A stretch of DNA of 64,000 nt, taken from the NCBI RefSeq assembly GCF_019578655.1, contig NC_063258.1:13830802-13894801 (forward strand), written 5' to 3'. A model generated the notes under the pieces. It saw nothing but the letters and a program-made list of their open reading frames with translations, was not told the DNA's origin and made no database searches. Shown piece after piece: positions 11,570-21,480 of this stretch (the stretch's first letter is position 1; every line of letters starts with the position of its first letter). The position numbers were made by a program, and so were the translations under genes. The stretch comes from Ricinus communis. Lineage: Eukaryota; Streptophyta; Magnoliopsida; Malpighiales; Euphorbiaceae.

Positions 11570-11845
11570 ATCCTAAGAAGACCAACCTGAGCGAAGCTAA
11601 CAAAATGGAGGTAACTCACTAGCCTTTTGGTTGGGGCTTTGTTACTTAGTTACGACTTCTTCCTTCATTTCAAGAATATTTGCTGACTAGAGGTGATCCT
11701 TTGGTTGCTAGGTGCACACCTAATGTGCAAATGAAGGAGGACAACATATTCCATAATAGATGCCATGTTCAGGGTAAGACATGCAATGTCATTAATGATA
11801 GTGATAGTTATACAAACATAGCTAGCACTTTGATGGTAGAGAAAT
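11570..11845 (+). pseudogene. Gypsy protease, N-terminal half (copy A)
   Basis: From about 11680 the frame reads as a Ty3/gypsy aspartic protease N-terminal half: a stretch ending DNIFHNRCHVQGKTC, then the catalytic loop. The loop reads D-S-D here, where copy B has the normal D-S-G, so copy A has lost the Gly. The frame is cut after VEK by the LTR of the nested - strand element (TG at 11846). It resumes at about 16137 once the insert and one copy of the 5-bp target duplication are skipped. 11570-11650 is unassigned. There is no upstream gag, because the element is 5'-truncated against an L2 fragment. Confidence 0.8.
11841..11845 (+). repeat. Target-site duplication, left (copy A)
   Basis: GAAAT just outside the left LTR of the nested element. 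The right partner, GCAAT, is at 16132-16136. Five bases is the size gypsy integrases make. The single mismatch is identical in copy B (54273-54277 and 58505-58509). Confidence 0.75.
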
Positions 11846-12651
11846 TGATAGGAAATCATCATCTCAGCAGCCATACACCCCAATAACTATTTAGTTATGA
11901 TACATATGGAATGCAAGAAAACACCCTCCAATCATAATGATTCCAAAACCCAATGATCTCCTCAATTGAAGTTAGGGAAATCTAGTTCCAGCAAACCAAG
12001 TATGATTTGAAAAGTTAAGAATCAAACATAAGATTTTGGTTAGAGAATGCTACAAACTAAAAATAGTTTGATAAGTTCAAAGTTCATGCAAGAACTTAAG
12101 CAAAAACACTCACAAAGAGTAAATGAAGATTATCATTCATCAATTGATTTTTACAAATGAATTTGGCTTTGATATTTATAGCCAAAACAAGACAAAGAAC
12201 CCTAAATGGATGTCTTTTGAGCTTTCCCATGTTTTCCCCTTTAATCCTCATTAAAACTCATTAAAAGTGGTTGTTTTTACATTAATGTCACTCATTTTGT
12301 AACTCCTAAATGACAACTAATCATGTGCATCCATTTTGTAACTCCAAATTATAACTAATCATGTGCTTCCATTGTGTAACTCCAAATGACAACTAATCAC
12401 ACCCCTTAAGAAAACCTAATAAAAATGAAAATAAAAAGGCTTCAAATGAATTTTATTAGACCTTTGAGTTCAACCCAAATTTATTGCACTAAACTGATGA
12501 TTTTGGTCCCTTTTTGCAATCTTAAGCCTTGGGCTAAGCCTTGTTGTGTTTGAACACTCCAAATATCTTTAATTAAGTCCAACAGAGCTTCTTGCATTGG
12601 ATCTCCTTCAAAGCTTAAAGTATCATTTGTAGTTTTTGTCTTGTTGCATCA
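11846..12651 (-). repeat. 3' LTR (L3) of nested element, copy A
   Basis: 806 bp. On the + strand it begins TGATAGGAAATCA and ends GCATCA; in element sense it starts TGATGCAAC and ends CTATCA. It lacks about 38 bp (near 11993) present in the other L3 LTRs. It shares the diagnostic ACACCCCAATAACTATTTAG with the copy-B left LTR rather than with its own partner LTR, so the LTRs had diverged before the block was duplicated. Confidence 0.88.
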
Positions 12652-12661
12652 TTCCCTCTCT
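12652..12661 (-). other. Polypurine tract of nested element, copy A
   Basis: The + strand TTCCCTCTCT is AGAGAGGGAA in element sense, immediately before the 3' LTR. It is the expected plus-strand primer site. The integrase-tail frame reads through it into the LTR. Confidence 0.75.
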
Positions 12662-13276
12662 CATTGTAAGGATTCATCCTCGAATCAGCCTCATTGTCAA
12701 CTTTATCACCTACATCAAATAAAGAAAGATCAGTAACATTAAAAGAAGCACTCCAATTTCCATACTCACTTGGAAAATCTAGCTTGTAGGCATTATCATT
12801 AATTCTTTCAAGAACTTGGAATAGCCCATCCCCTCTTGGCATTAACTTAGACTTCCTTTGGCTTGGAAATCTACCCTTCTTCAAATTGATTCAAATCTAC
12901 TCACCCGGCTCAAATACAACTTTCTTTCTCCCTTTGTGTGTTACTTTTCATATTGTTGATTTCTTTTCTCTATTTGAGCATGCACCTTCTCATGTAAGCT
13001 TTTAACAAATTATGTTTTTGCTTGCCTTCAAAATTAGCCTCATCAATGGGTAAACGCAGAAATCCATACGAGTTAATGGATTCAACCCAAATACAACCTT
13101 TGCATAGACATTCATTTTTCTTTCACTCTCATCTCCCTTGTTTTCTCTCACCTTGTTTTTCCCATTACACTCACTTTTACCACTTACTTCACCTTTTTAT
13201 TTTCTCACTACTTCTTGCTCCCTTCCAAATTTTTCCCCATATGAAGTTTCAGGCTCTTCATATTATTGTTTAATTC
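12652..13276 (-). pseudogene. Protease linker joined to integrase C-terminal domain (copy A)
   Basis: The - strand 12615-12884 reads an integrase C-terminal GPF-type module: [32 protein letters not shown], then SLFDVGD before the PPT. Upstream, about 12885-13060 carries the end of the integrase domain (NPLT-type block, SLHEKVH-type helix) with frame breaks. 13060-13276 is a K/E/S-rich linker that in related elements lies between protease and reverse transcriptase. About 2 kb of pol (reverse transcriptase, RNase H, integrase zinc finger and core) is therefore missing. Copy B shows the joint in one open frame (55425-55625). Confidence 0.75.
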
Positions 13277-13745
13277 TCATTTGATTATCAAAAATGGCAT
13301 TGGGAGTGATGGTTCAAGATTGAACTTTTGTCCATCAATAGTCAAGGAATATCGATTCTTGAACCCATCATAAATCACACGCCTATCATATATCATATTG
13401 CCAAGGTCTTCCCAACAAAAAATGTCCAGCATACATGGAAACCACATCATAAAGCACCTTATCCTTATATCTCCCAATGGAAAAAGAATTAGTACTTAAT
13501 TATTTACCTTCACAACACCACTATCATTCAACCATTGCAACTTGTAAGACCTTGGGTGTTTGGTAGTTGGTAATTTCAATTTCTCCACAAGCAAAGTACT
13601 AGCAATATTAGTATAACTTCCACTATCAATAATCGTGTTACATAGCTTACTAGCAATTAATAATAATGAGTATTAAACAAATTCTTATGCTGCTCTCCAT
13701 GTTCATCATATTTACATTGCAAATTAAGTGTGCGTTATACTACTA
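13277..13745 (-). pseudogene. Gypsy aspartic protease of nested element (copy A)
   Basis: The - strand region equals 55737-56195 of copy B. The second half (13277-13477) reads DRRVIYDGFKNRYSLTIDGQ, the usual end of this protease family. The first half has frame breaks relative to B. At 13425-13432 copy A keeps one more A/T than B, so the segment that normally follows the flap stays in frame with the GRPWQ-type motif here but not in B. It is not functional as it stands. Confidence 0.7.
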
Positions 13746-14640
13746 ACATATTCCCTTTACCAGAGAAAACATCACTAACATCCTCTGAAGTTGGCATGTC
13801 ATCATTCTCATCATCATTTTTATTTTCACTTTCAGATTAAATAATTCCATCTCTAACAATCATGGTCCTTTTATTAGGGCAATCATGTGTATAATGACCA
13901 TGTCTAAGATACTTAAAACACTTCAAGTTTCTAGATTGATTAGCTTGATTCTCAACTTTATTTTTGCTGCCTATTTCATTTTTATTCTTATTCTCATCCA
14001 CTTTAGGCTTAGCAAATTTATTATCCTTTTTACTGTAATTTAATTTCTAAGTAGAAGAACTAGAACTCGAATTAAATTTTGGAATCAAACTTACTTGGAC
14101 CTTTTCGCTTGAGTTGCCTTTCAATTTTCATTGCCACATTCACCATGTCCTCAAGTTCTACATAATGTTGTAACTTCATAAGATCAACAATATTCTTGTT
14201 TAGGCCATTCAAGAATCTTGCCATGGTAGCCTCTCTATCCTCCTCCACATTTGCTTTAATTATAACTATTTCCATTTCTTTGTGGTACTCCTCCACACTC
14301 ATGGTTCCTTGCCTTAGAGTTTGCAATCTATGATGCAAATCTCTATAGTAATGGTTAAGAATGAACCTCTTCCTCATGATTCATTTCATCTCCATTCATG
14401 TCCTTATAGGTCTTTATCCATTTCATCTCCTTTCCATATAGAATTGATGCCACCAAACACTAGCGTAATCATAAAACTCAATGACGATAAGTTTTACCTT
14501 CTTCTCCTCCAAATAGTTATGGCATTTGAAGATCATCACCACCTTTTGCTCCCATTCCAAGTAGACATTAGGATCATTCTTTCCTTAAAAGGAAGGAATT
14601 TTCATTTTGATGCTACCTAGGTTGTGATCTACACCATCTT
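13746..14640 (-). pseudogene. Gypsy gag with CCHC knuckle (copy A)
   Basis: The clearest part is 14072-14377: a gag capsid-like segment (MRKRFILNHYYRDLHHRLQ, ..SVEEYHKEMEIV.., ..REATMARFLNGLNKNIVDL.., ending IERQLKRKG). The N-terminal part, 14378-14640, is readable in another frame (a WEQKV.. block and a VWWHQ block), so there is at least one frameshift or stop. Downstream, 13850-13990 encodes the zinc knuckle, but its second Cys codon reads Tyr (13909-13911), whereas B keeps C-x2-C-x4-H-x4-C. Gag packages the element RNA; this copy is broken. Confidence 0.8.
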
Positions 14641-15245
14641 GCCTTGATCTCCTATTGTGTCTCCTAGGATGGCCATAAAAACACTCCCTCATGTGTTTCT
14701 CTCAATTAAAATGTCACATCACTCGTGTTCCACTCAAGGTTTGGCTTTTCTCAATGCTAGTCTCACCACTATTGCCTTTTACCTCTTGCTTTTGCTTTAG
14801 GTTCTTGGATGAATTAATCACCTAAACAAATCAAATTAGATTATGGAAATTCAATGGAGTGGAAAGAAAACGTTGGTCTAGATCAAGTTGTTAGGTAAGG
14901 CCAAATTTAAAGTAGCTGAACACAAGAAAACATTAAAAGACAACAATAGAATAGGTTTTTATGCCACTTAAACCTTCTTTTGTTTGATCTTTTGATTTGT
15001 TTTTATTTTATTATGATAATAACAAAACTGAAAAGAAATTAAGAACAATACAAAGAGATTAACAAGAAGAGACAATAAAAATTTATTTTATGAACACAAA
15101 GGTGTAAACTTTAAAAGAAAGCGTACTTAGAAGGACACAAAATTGAAACCAAAAGAATTCGGCATAAATAAAGAAAAAGTGAAGAAGATAAGAAACTTCA
15201 ATAACACACAAAACACAAAGATAAGCAAACCTCAACTTAAAGCAA
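14641..15245 (-). other. 5' leader of nested element (copy A)
   Basis: About 600 bp between the PBS and gag. It is A/T-rich with homopurine stretches and has no conserved open frame. By position it should hold the untranslated leader and packaging signal, which I cannot identify by sequence. Confidence 0.6.
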
Positions 15246-15257
15246 GCTCTGATACTA
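15246..15257 (-). other. Primer binding site (tRNA-iMet type), copy A
   Basis: The element-sense string TAGTATCAGAGC lies two bases inside the 5' LTR edge. It differs at one of 12 positions from the usual complement of the plant initiator-Met tRNA 3' end. Copy B (57669-57680) reads TGGTATCAAAGC, also one mismatch, at a different position. Confidence 0.75.
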
Positions 15258-15259
15258 AA

Positions 15260-16131
15260 TGATAGGAAATCACCATCTTAGCAACCATACAAACCAATAA
15301 CTATTTACTTATGATACATATGGAATGCAAGAAAACACCCTCCAATCAAGATGATTCTAAAACCCAAGGATCTCCTTAAGTGAAGTTAGAGAAATCTAGT
15401 TCCAATAATGAAACTAGCACTTGAATTCAACTCCAAACGCCACAAACCAAGTATGATTTGATAAGTTAAAAATCAAACACAAGATTTTGGTTAGAGAAGG
15501 CTGCAAATTAAAAATAGTTAGATAAGTTCAAAGTTTATGTAAGAACTTAAGCAAAAACACTCACAAAGAGCAAATAAAGATTATCATTCATCAATTGATT
15601 TTTACAAATGAATTTGGCTTTTATATTTATAGACAAAACAAGACAAAGAACCCTAAATGGATGCCTTTTAAGCTTTTCTATGTTTTTCCCATTAATCCTC
15701 ATTAAAACTCATTAAAAGTGGTTATTTTTACATTGGTGTCACTCATTTTGCAACTCCTAAATGACAACTAATCATGTGCATCCATTTTATAACTCCAAAT
15801 TATAACTAATCATGTGCATCCATTGTGTAACTCCAAATGACAACTAATCACACCCCAACTTAAGAAAACCTAATAAAAATGAAAATAAAAAGGCTTTAAA
15901 TGAATTTTATTGGACCTTTGAGTTCAACCCAAATTTATTGCACTAAATTGATGATTTTGGTCCCTTTTTGCAATCCTAGGCCTTAGGCTAAGCCTTGTTG
16001 TGTTTTAACACTCCAAATATCCTTAATTTAAGCCCAACAAAGCTTCTTGCATCCTTTTAGACTTGGATCTTGTCATAAGACCTCCTTGAAAGCTTAAAGG
16101 ATCATTTGTAGTTCTTATTTTTGTTGTATCA
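15260..16131 (-). repeat. 5' LTR (L3) of nested element, copy A
   Basis: 872 bp, TGATAGG...GTATCA on the + strand. It carries a relic of the tail motif near 16065-16095 (GGLMTRSKS on the - strand), so the polyprotein tail overlapped the LTR in an ancestor. The diagnostic ACAAACCAATAACTATTTACTT is shared with the copy-B right LTR. Confidence 0.88.
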
Positions 16132-16579
16132 GCAATTGGGATTCAATCTTATTCCACATCTAAAACCTTATAAATTATTATGGTTAAACAACTATGGTGA
16201 GAAAGAAGTGAATAAGTAGGTTATTGTGACTTTCACTATTGGGAAGTCTTCAGATGAAGTGCTATGTGATGTAGTGCCAATGCATGCTAGCCATATCTTG
16301 CTTGGTAGGCCATGGCAATTTGATAAAAGGGTTATCCATGATGGGTTCCTTAATAGATACTCTTTTGTTAAAGATGGAAGAAAAGTCACACTAATACCTC
16401 TTTCTCCAAAAGAAGTGTCTAATGACCAATGTAAATTGGAGAGAGAAAGGAGCGAGGGTGAAAGTAGCAAAATTGAGGAAGAAAAATTCAGGAGTGTTAA
16501 ACGTACAAAAGAGAATGAGGTTCAGCCTAGAGAGAAAAATAAGAAAAAGGGGAGCTTTTGGCTAGGGAAAGTGAGATAG
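16132..16579 (+). pseudogene. Gypsy protease, C-terminal half, and linker (copy A)
   Basis: Continues the protease interrupted at 11845. It reads ..DEVLCDVVPMHASHILLG.. then RPWQFDKRVIHDG, the conserved end of the domain, and a charged linker rich in E, K and S toward 16579. A TAG at 16217-16219 interrupts the frame where copy B has a Gln codon (CAG). The frame then runs toward reverse transcriptase. The function would be cleavage of the Gag-Pol polyprotein. Confidence 0.8.
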
Positions 16580-17573
16580 GACATGCATTTCACTCCAGTA
16601 AGTTGAACACTACTGAACTTGGTCTATCCTTGCCGAGTGCATTTACGAACCTTTTACAGGAATTTGTTGATGTCTTTCCCGAGGAGATGCCAAGTGGTTT
16701 ACCACCTCAAAGAGGGATTGAGCATCAAATAGACTTCACTCCAGGGGCTGCCATACTAAATAGACCAGCCTATTGAAGTAATCCAGATAAGACAAAGGAG
16801 CTTCAAAGGCAAGTAGATGAATTGATGTCTAAAAGGTATTTGTGAGAGAGCTTAAGTCCTTATGCTATTCCAGTCATTTTGGTTCCGAAAAAGGATGGCA
16901 CTTGGAGAATATATGTGGACTACCATGCAATTATTAAAATAACGATAAAGTATCGTCATCCTATCCCTAGGTTAGATGATATGCTGGATGAGTTGCATGG
17001 TGAGTAAGATTTATTTGCATTTCGAATATTATCAAATTCGCATGAAAGTTAGGGATGAGTTTAAAACATCATTTAAAACTAAGTATGGTTTGTATGAGAG
17101 GCTTGTAATGCCATTTGGGCTTATTAATGCATTTAACACTTTCATGAGGTTAATGAACCATGTATTGCATGAATTTCATGGTAAATTTGTAGTTGTATAT
17201 TTTGATGATATTCTAATCTATTCTAAGTCTTTTGATGATCATGTTATGCCTGTGTGTAGGGTCTTAGATGTTCTTAGAAGAGAAAAATTGTTTTAAGTAA
17301 AAAGAAGTGTAGTTTTGCATGGATAGAGTAATATTTTTAGGTTTTGTTGTTAATTCTAAAGGTGTAGATGTTGATGAGGAAAGATGCAAGCAATTAAGGA
17401 ATTTGAGCACTATCAACATTAGTGAAGTTAGGAATTTTTATGGTCTTACTAGTTTTTATATAAGGTTTACTAGGGACTTTAGTAGCATTGCCGCACTATT
17501 GAATGAGATTGTCAAGAAGAATATTCGGTTCAATTGGGGCGATGCACAAGAAAATGCTTCTAATTTGCTATAA
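16558..17573 (+). pseudogene. Gypsy reverse transcriptase (copy A)
   Basis: In order: the FPEEMPSGLPPQRGIEHQID entry segment (16660-16730); a TGA near 16842, where related elements read Arg; KKDGTWR (about 16885); motif A reading KIYLHFEYYQIR (about 17007-17042), in which the first catalytic Asp is Tyr; MPFGL (about 17110); the active-site loop VVYFDDILIYSKS (about 17190-17230) with both Asp present; and the thumb/connection (17319-17573). An 11-bp loss near 17000 and a further break near 17296 split the frame. RNA-templated DNA synthesis would be impossible. The Asp-to-Tyr change is shared with copy B. Confidence 0.88.
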
Positions 17574-17990
17574 GATAGATTGTGTAATGCTTCTTTGCTG
17601 ATTTTACCTAACTTTGACAAAATCTTTAAGGTTAAATGTGATGCAAGAACAAAGACCCTACGCACATGCATTAGTGTTGGGCTGTTTTGATGCAAGAACA
17701 AAGGCCAAATTACTATTTTAGTGAAAAGCTAAATGGTGCAGCACTTTGATACCCAACATATGACAAAGAACTCTATGCTTTGGTTCGTGCTTTGCATACA
17801 TGGCAACACTACCTGTAGCCTAAGGAGTTTGTCATACATACAAATCATGAGAGTTTGAAGCATCGCAAGAGGCAAGACAAGTTGAACCAAAGACATGCAA
17901 AGTGGATGGATTTTATTGAGACATTCCCATATATGATCAAGTATAAGGAAGGTAAGGAGAATGTGGTCGCTGATGTATTATCCCGAAGGT
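17574..17990 (+). pseudogene. Gypsy RNase H (copy A)
   Basis: Recognisable blocks: VLMQ-like start with a frame break (about 17676-17700), YYFSEKLNGAAL then a stop, YDKELYALVRALHTWQHYL, a TAG where Trp is expected (17818-17820), then VIHTNHESLKH (catalytic Asp of the T-D-H motif is Asn), and ADVLSRR (about 17968-17990) with its Asp kept. The domain would remove the RNA strand during reverse transcription. About 60 bp here are missing from copy B. Confidence 0.78.
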
Positions 17991-18720
17991 ATGCTTTGCT
18001 TAATACTCTTAATTCTAAATTGTTAGGTTTAGGGTTTATTAAAGAGTTGTATTTGAATTACAATGACTTTGGTATTGTGTTTAATACTTGTGCTAATGGG
18101 GCTGCCTTTAATGATTTTTATGTATTTGATGGATATCTTTACAAAAAGAATCGCCTATGCATTTCTAGTTGTTCTATGTATGAGATACTTGTTAAAGAGG
18201 CACATGCGGGCGGTTTAATCGGTCATTTTAGGGTGCATAAGACTTATGACATCTTGATTGAACATTTCATTTCACCTTGCATGAAACGTGATGTGAATAA
18301 CATGTGTGGTCGATGCATTGTAGGTTTAAAGACTAAGTCTAAATTGCAACCCTATAGGTTATATACTCCTTTGCCTATTCCTGATGTTCCTTGTACAAAT
18401 TTATCTGTGAATTTTGTACGTGGATTGCCTAGGACTAGGAAGGGCCGACATAGTATATTTGTTCTTATGGATCGATTTAGTAAGATGGCTCACTTTATAC
18501 CATGCCATAAAATAGATGATGCTACTTACATTGTTGAATTGCTTTATAGGGAATTTTGCGATTGCATGGAGTTCCAAGAACCATTGTAAGTGACAGGGAT
18601 GTTAAATTCTTAAGTCAATTTTAGCATGTGTTATGGGTAAGTTAGGCATTATTGTATTATACTACTTGCCAAATCGAAGTTGTTAATAGAACTATGATTC
18701 AACTGCTTCATTCTTTAATT
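17855..18720 (+). pseudogene. Gypsy integrase: zinc finger and core (copy A)
   Basis: The frame 17855-18589 (244 codons) covers the RNase H end, an HHCC finger (KEAHAGGLIGHF.. and CGRCIVG, where the last Cys of C-x2-C is Gly; copy B reads CIVC) and the start of the core. The first catalytic Asp is Asn: [11 protein letters not shown] at about 18405-18437, in both copies. After a frameshift near 18580 the second Asp block SDRDVKF follows (about 18590-18612), then TAG replaces Trp (18625 region). The block before the catalytic Glu lacks the usual HPQTDG-type residues: TCQIEVVNRT (about 18664-18694). Confidence 0.85.
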
Positions 18721-19248
18721 TCTAGGAATTTTCAATCTTGGTAGGATCTTTTGCCATATGTGGAGTTTGCATATAGTAGGGTTGTTCATAGGACTACACA
18801 TTATTCTCCATTTAAAATTGTTTATGGTTTTAATCCATTAACTCTTATTGATATAGTTCCTTTGCCTCTTAACAAGCTTGTTAGTGTTAATGGTTCTTCT
18901 AAGGCAGATTTGGTTAAAGGATTACATGAATAAGTTAAAGAGAGGATTGAGAAGCAAAATACTAGAGTAGCTGAAAGGGTTAACAAAGGAAGAAGGCCAA
19001 TGGTGTTCCAACCTGGTGATTGGAACCAGGGTTTGGGTGCATTTTCACAAGGAAAGGTTTCCAAATCAAAGAAAGCCAAAGCTAAGTCCAAGGGGTGATG
19101 GACCGTTTCAAGTACTTGAGAGGATCAACAATAATACTTAGAAAATTGATTTACAAGGTAAGTATAATGTGAATTGCACATTTAATGTTGTTGATTTGAG
19201 TCTCCTTCTAATGTATGTGATGAGTTTGATTCGAGGACAAATCATTCT
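18721..19248 (+). pseudogene. Gypsy integrase C-terminal domain (copy A)
   Basis: Reads LPYVEFAYSR.. ..SPFKIVYGFNPLTLIDIVPL (18751-18933), a stop, then a charged helix ([19 protein letters not shown]). The GPF-type module ([29 protein letters not shown], about 19040-19135) is in another frame. It runs to a short acidic end before the PPT at 19249. No chromodomain is visible after it. At least two frame breaks are present. Confidence 0.8.
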
Positions 19249-19262
19249 AAAGAAGGAAGGAA
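19249..19262 (+). other. Polypurine tract before L1 LTR, copy A
   Basis: AAAGAAGGAAGGAA directly before the TG of the L1 LTR. It marks the downstream end of the internal region of the + strand gypsy element. Confidence 0.8.
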
Positions 19263-20932
19263 TGATATAGATCGGCCAAGGCTTAAAGATGTTGATTTGG
19301 TTAGGCTTGATGACAAGAGCAACAAGAAAGAATCAAGGAAGGATCATTAAGTGTACCACAAGGTCTAATTATAAGGTCAAGGGCCAAGAAGCTTCAAAAA
19401 GTCCTTAAATGGTTATATGTAAGAGTGGGCTGACAATGAAAGTCCAATAGAATTCGGTCCAAATGAAATTCCTAAAGAATGGACTTTGTTTAATGATCTT
19501 AAAATCCAAGTTTATGAAGGCTAAATGAGATTTATTTAATGTTCTTAAAGTCCAAGTTTATGAGGCTTTGTTTAGCTCTTACTATCCTATTTGGTTAGAT
19601 ATTAAAGTTTCCTAAGCTTATAAAGAAACTCATATTATATCAGATTAGTTAAGTAAGAGTTCTTGATGCAAATCCTACAAGCACAAGGAATTCTACTCCG
19701 ACTAGGAATCCTACTTGAATTAGGAGTCCTAGTCCCACGAGGAGTCCTACTCCAACTAGGAATCCTACTTCCACTAGGAATCTTAGTCCCACGAGGAGTC
19801 CAACTCTAGCTTGAAATCCTAATCCAACTAGGATTGTGCATGAACCACTCAAATATGATGGATCAATGACTAGAGCTCACATGAAGAATTTCAAGGATGC
19901 TTTAGGAGTGTTCATGAAGTAAGAGTTGAAGCTTGGGTTGAAGATCCAAAGTCTAAGTGAGATTAGGCTTAATCAAGACAATTGACCTCAAGATACTCTT
20001 ATCAACTTAATTTAATATATGGAGGCATGAACAAGTCAAAATAGGCTCAAAATAAATAAGTCGAGCTAATTGGAGTCCAATACTCAAGAATTGGCTGCTT
20101 ATTACATGTTATTTAAGCCCAAATGTCATGTTTATATATGTGGGCTAGGGTTGGACGAATTTTTGGAGTATTTTTTCATTTAAAGAAGTCTTTTAATAGG
20201 TAGGAGTATTATTTTGAGTTATCCTTTTAGTTTAGGAGTTCTATTCCTAGTTTTACTGTTATTTGCTTCCTTATTATTATAGAATTAGTTTTTCTAAGGC
20301 CTATATAAGTTAGTACGAATTTCTATATAAAGTTGGTTGAATATTGTTTATATTAGAGTCAATTCTCTTCTTTTGTTCTTTATGAACTTGTTGAATTTAT
20401 CAAGTGAAGGCTTGATATTTTATAAAATTAGTTTAATCTAAACTTTTATTTATATTAAACAACCTTTAATTGTTTATAATTAAGGTTCTTAAGTACAAAT
20501 TATTTAAGGGTCTTATTGGGAGTTAGAGTTTCTTTACTTGATTGGGTGAACGATCCTTGGTAAAGACATCAACATTGAATATGGATTTGGCATAAGTTAG
20601 CCACGTTCTTATTAATTCTATTCTTCTTAGGACTTTGGATATGTCTTTAAAACATATCAAATTCGTATGTCATTTTTCAGATTATGATTAATTAAACTTT
20701 TACTTTCTTTCAAGCCAAAATTGCTTGTATCTTGTATTTTTATTTGAATGCAAAGCTTACTTATCAAGGAGTTGATTTATCCTTGTGGCGTACTTGGAAT
20801 TAGGTTCTAATTCTTGATCATCTTACACTCTGATTAGATGATCCTAGGGTTTGATTTCAAGTTGCTCTTTGGGTTTTCAAGTTAGTGATCCACAGGTTCA
20901 TAAGGATTAAAGTTCTTGAAGGTTCTTTAACA
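19263..20932 (+). repeat. L1 LTR (1670 bp), shared 3'/5' LTR, copy A
   Basis: Starts TGATATAGATCGG and ends TTAACA. It is preceded by a PPT and followed by a PBS-like string, so it serves as the 3' LTR of the upstream element and the 5' LTR of another. Inside are a tail motif (IIRSRAKKLQK, about 19370-19400), eight 18-bp units (19686-19829), and a second tail-like motif (SMTRAHMKNFKDALGVF, about 19864-19914). A TATATAAG-type box lies near 20302. U5 ends near the PBS. B counterpart: 61621-63316. Confidence 0.82.
19686..19829 (+). repeat. 18-bp minisatellite, eight units
   Basis: Consecutive 18-mers such as AGGAATCCTACTCCAACT, with no indel between units. One frame codes a hexapeptide of the R-N/S-P-x-x-T type, although a TGA interrupts it here. 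The opposite strand is also open. The B counterpart is 62043-62186. Confidence 0.85.
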
Positions 20933-20934
20933 TT

Positions 20935-20946
20935 TGGTATAAGAGC
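20935..20946 (+). other. PBS-like site after L1 LTR, copy A
   Basis: TGGTATAAGAGC, one mismatch in 12 from the initiator-Met tRNA complement, two bases after the LTR end. It shows that an internal region once followed this LTR. Confidence 0.7.
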
Positions 20947-21042
20947 TTTTAGCTCTTGAATCAGGTTACTTATCCTTCTTTAATGTTATTTTATTGTGTT
21001 CTTTAGGTTTCCAAGTAGTTTGATTCGTTTATTGATAACAAT
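20947..21042 (+). mobile_element. Truncated 5' leader of a second gypsy element
   Basis: About 95 bp of T-rich leader after the PBS. It breaks into reverse-strand 1.0-kb repeat near 21043, so almost all of the second element is deleted. B counterpart: 63331-63422. Confidence 0.6.
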
Positions 21043-21480
21043 CTTGATTGCCGCTTCGACGCACTTTCTCTCAATAGTGGTGTTTATGCTGTCTGGATAA
21101 AACCAAACCATCATACTAGACAAAGAGTAGTTGACTGGTCCACAACTCTCGTAGTCCTAAATGTTTTGAGCTAAAATAATGAAAACAAGGGAAAATTTGT
21201 GTTGGCATACCTAATAAAACCCCAACCCAAATTATATAATTATATGCATTTGAAACATCAAACACATGCATTCCCCTTAGATTAATTGAATAGACAACAT
21301 TATTTCTTCTTCACGCATGTGGATTTGTGTCTCATCTTGCTAGATCATCAAGTCACGCACTAATGCCACTAGTCAAGCTTCTTAATTACATTCCCATGAT
21401 TCTTTCACGCCCAATCCTTATGTCATCAAGAGTCCCTCGCACCTAAAGGAATATGGAATGATGGAGATCCTAATGGTGCA
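21043..21480 (-). repeat. 1.0-kb family, reverse block
   Basis: Reverse complement of the unit from the hairpin region through the W-box dyad (near 21130-21150) to the ACGCAAGG block. No gene is seen. Confidence 0.75.

Larger units (their letters stand above)
11846..16131 (-). mobile_element. Nested non-autonomous gypsy element, complete with both LTRs (copy A)
   Basis: 4286 bp on the - strand. LTRs lie at 15260-16131 (5') and 11846-12651 (3'). The PBS-like site TAGTATCAGAGC (inverse of 15246-15257) adjoins the 5' LTR. A purine tract (inverse of 12652-12661) precedes the 3' LTR. The flanks are GAAAT and GCAAT, a 5-bp target duplication with one mismatch. The internal region codes for gag, a CCHC knuckle, protease, an acidic/basic linker and the integrase C-terminus. 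Reverse transcriptase, RNase H and the integrase core are absent, so it must have moved with enzymes from a relative. It sits in the protease of a + strand gypsy element. Confidence 0.9.

Noticed and set aside
17456..17701. Antisense frames over pol (also 59876-60256, 58565-58882, 18822-19091)
   Set aside because: They are shadows of reverse transcriptase, RNase H, protease and integrase frames on the + strand, with no motifs of their own.
19649..19852. Antisense open frame rich in V, G and L (also 62006-62209 and 3893-4183)
   Set aside because: It is the reverse strand of the 18-bp minisatellite, which is stop-free in several frames because its period is a multiple of three.
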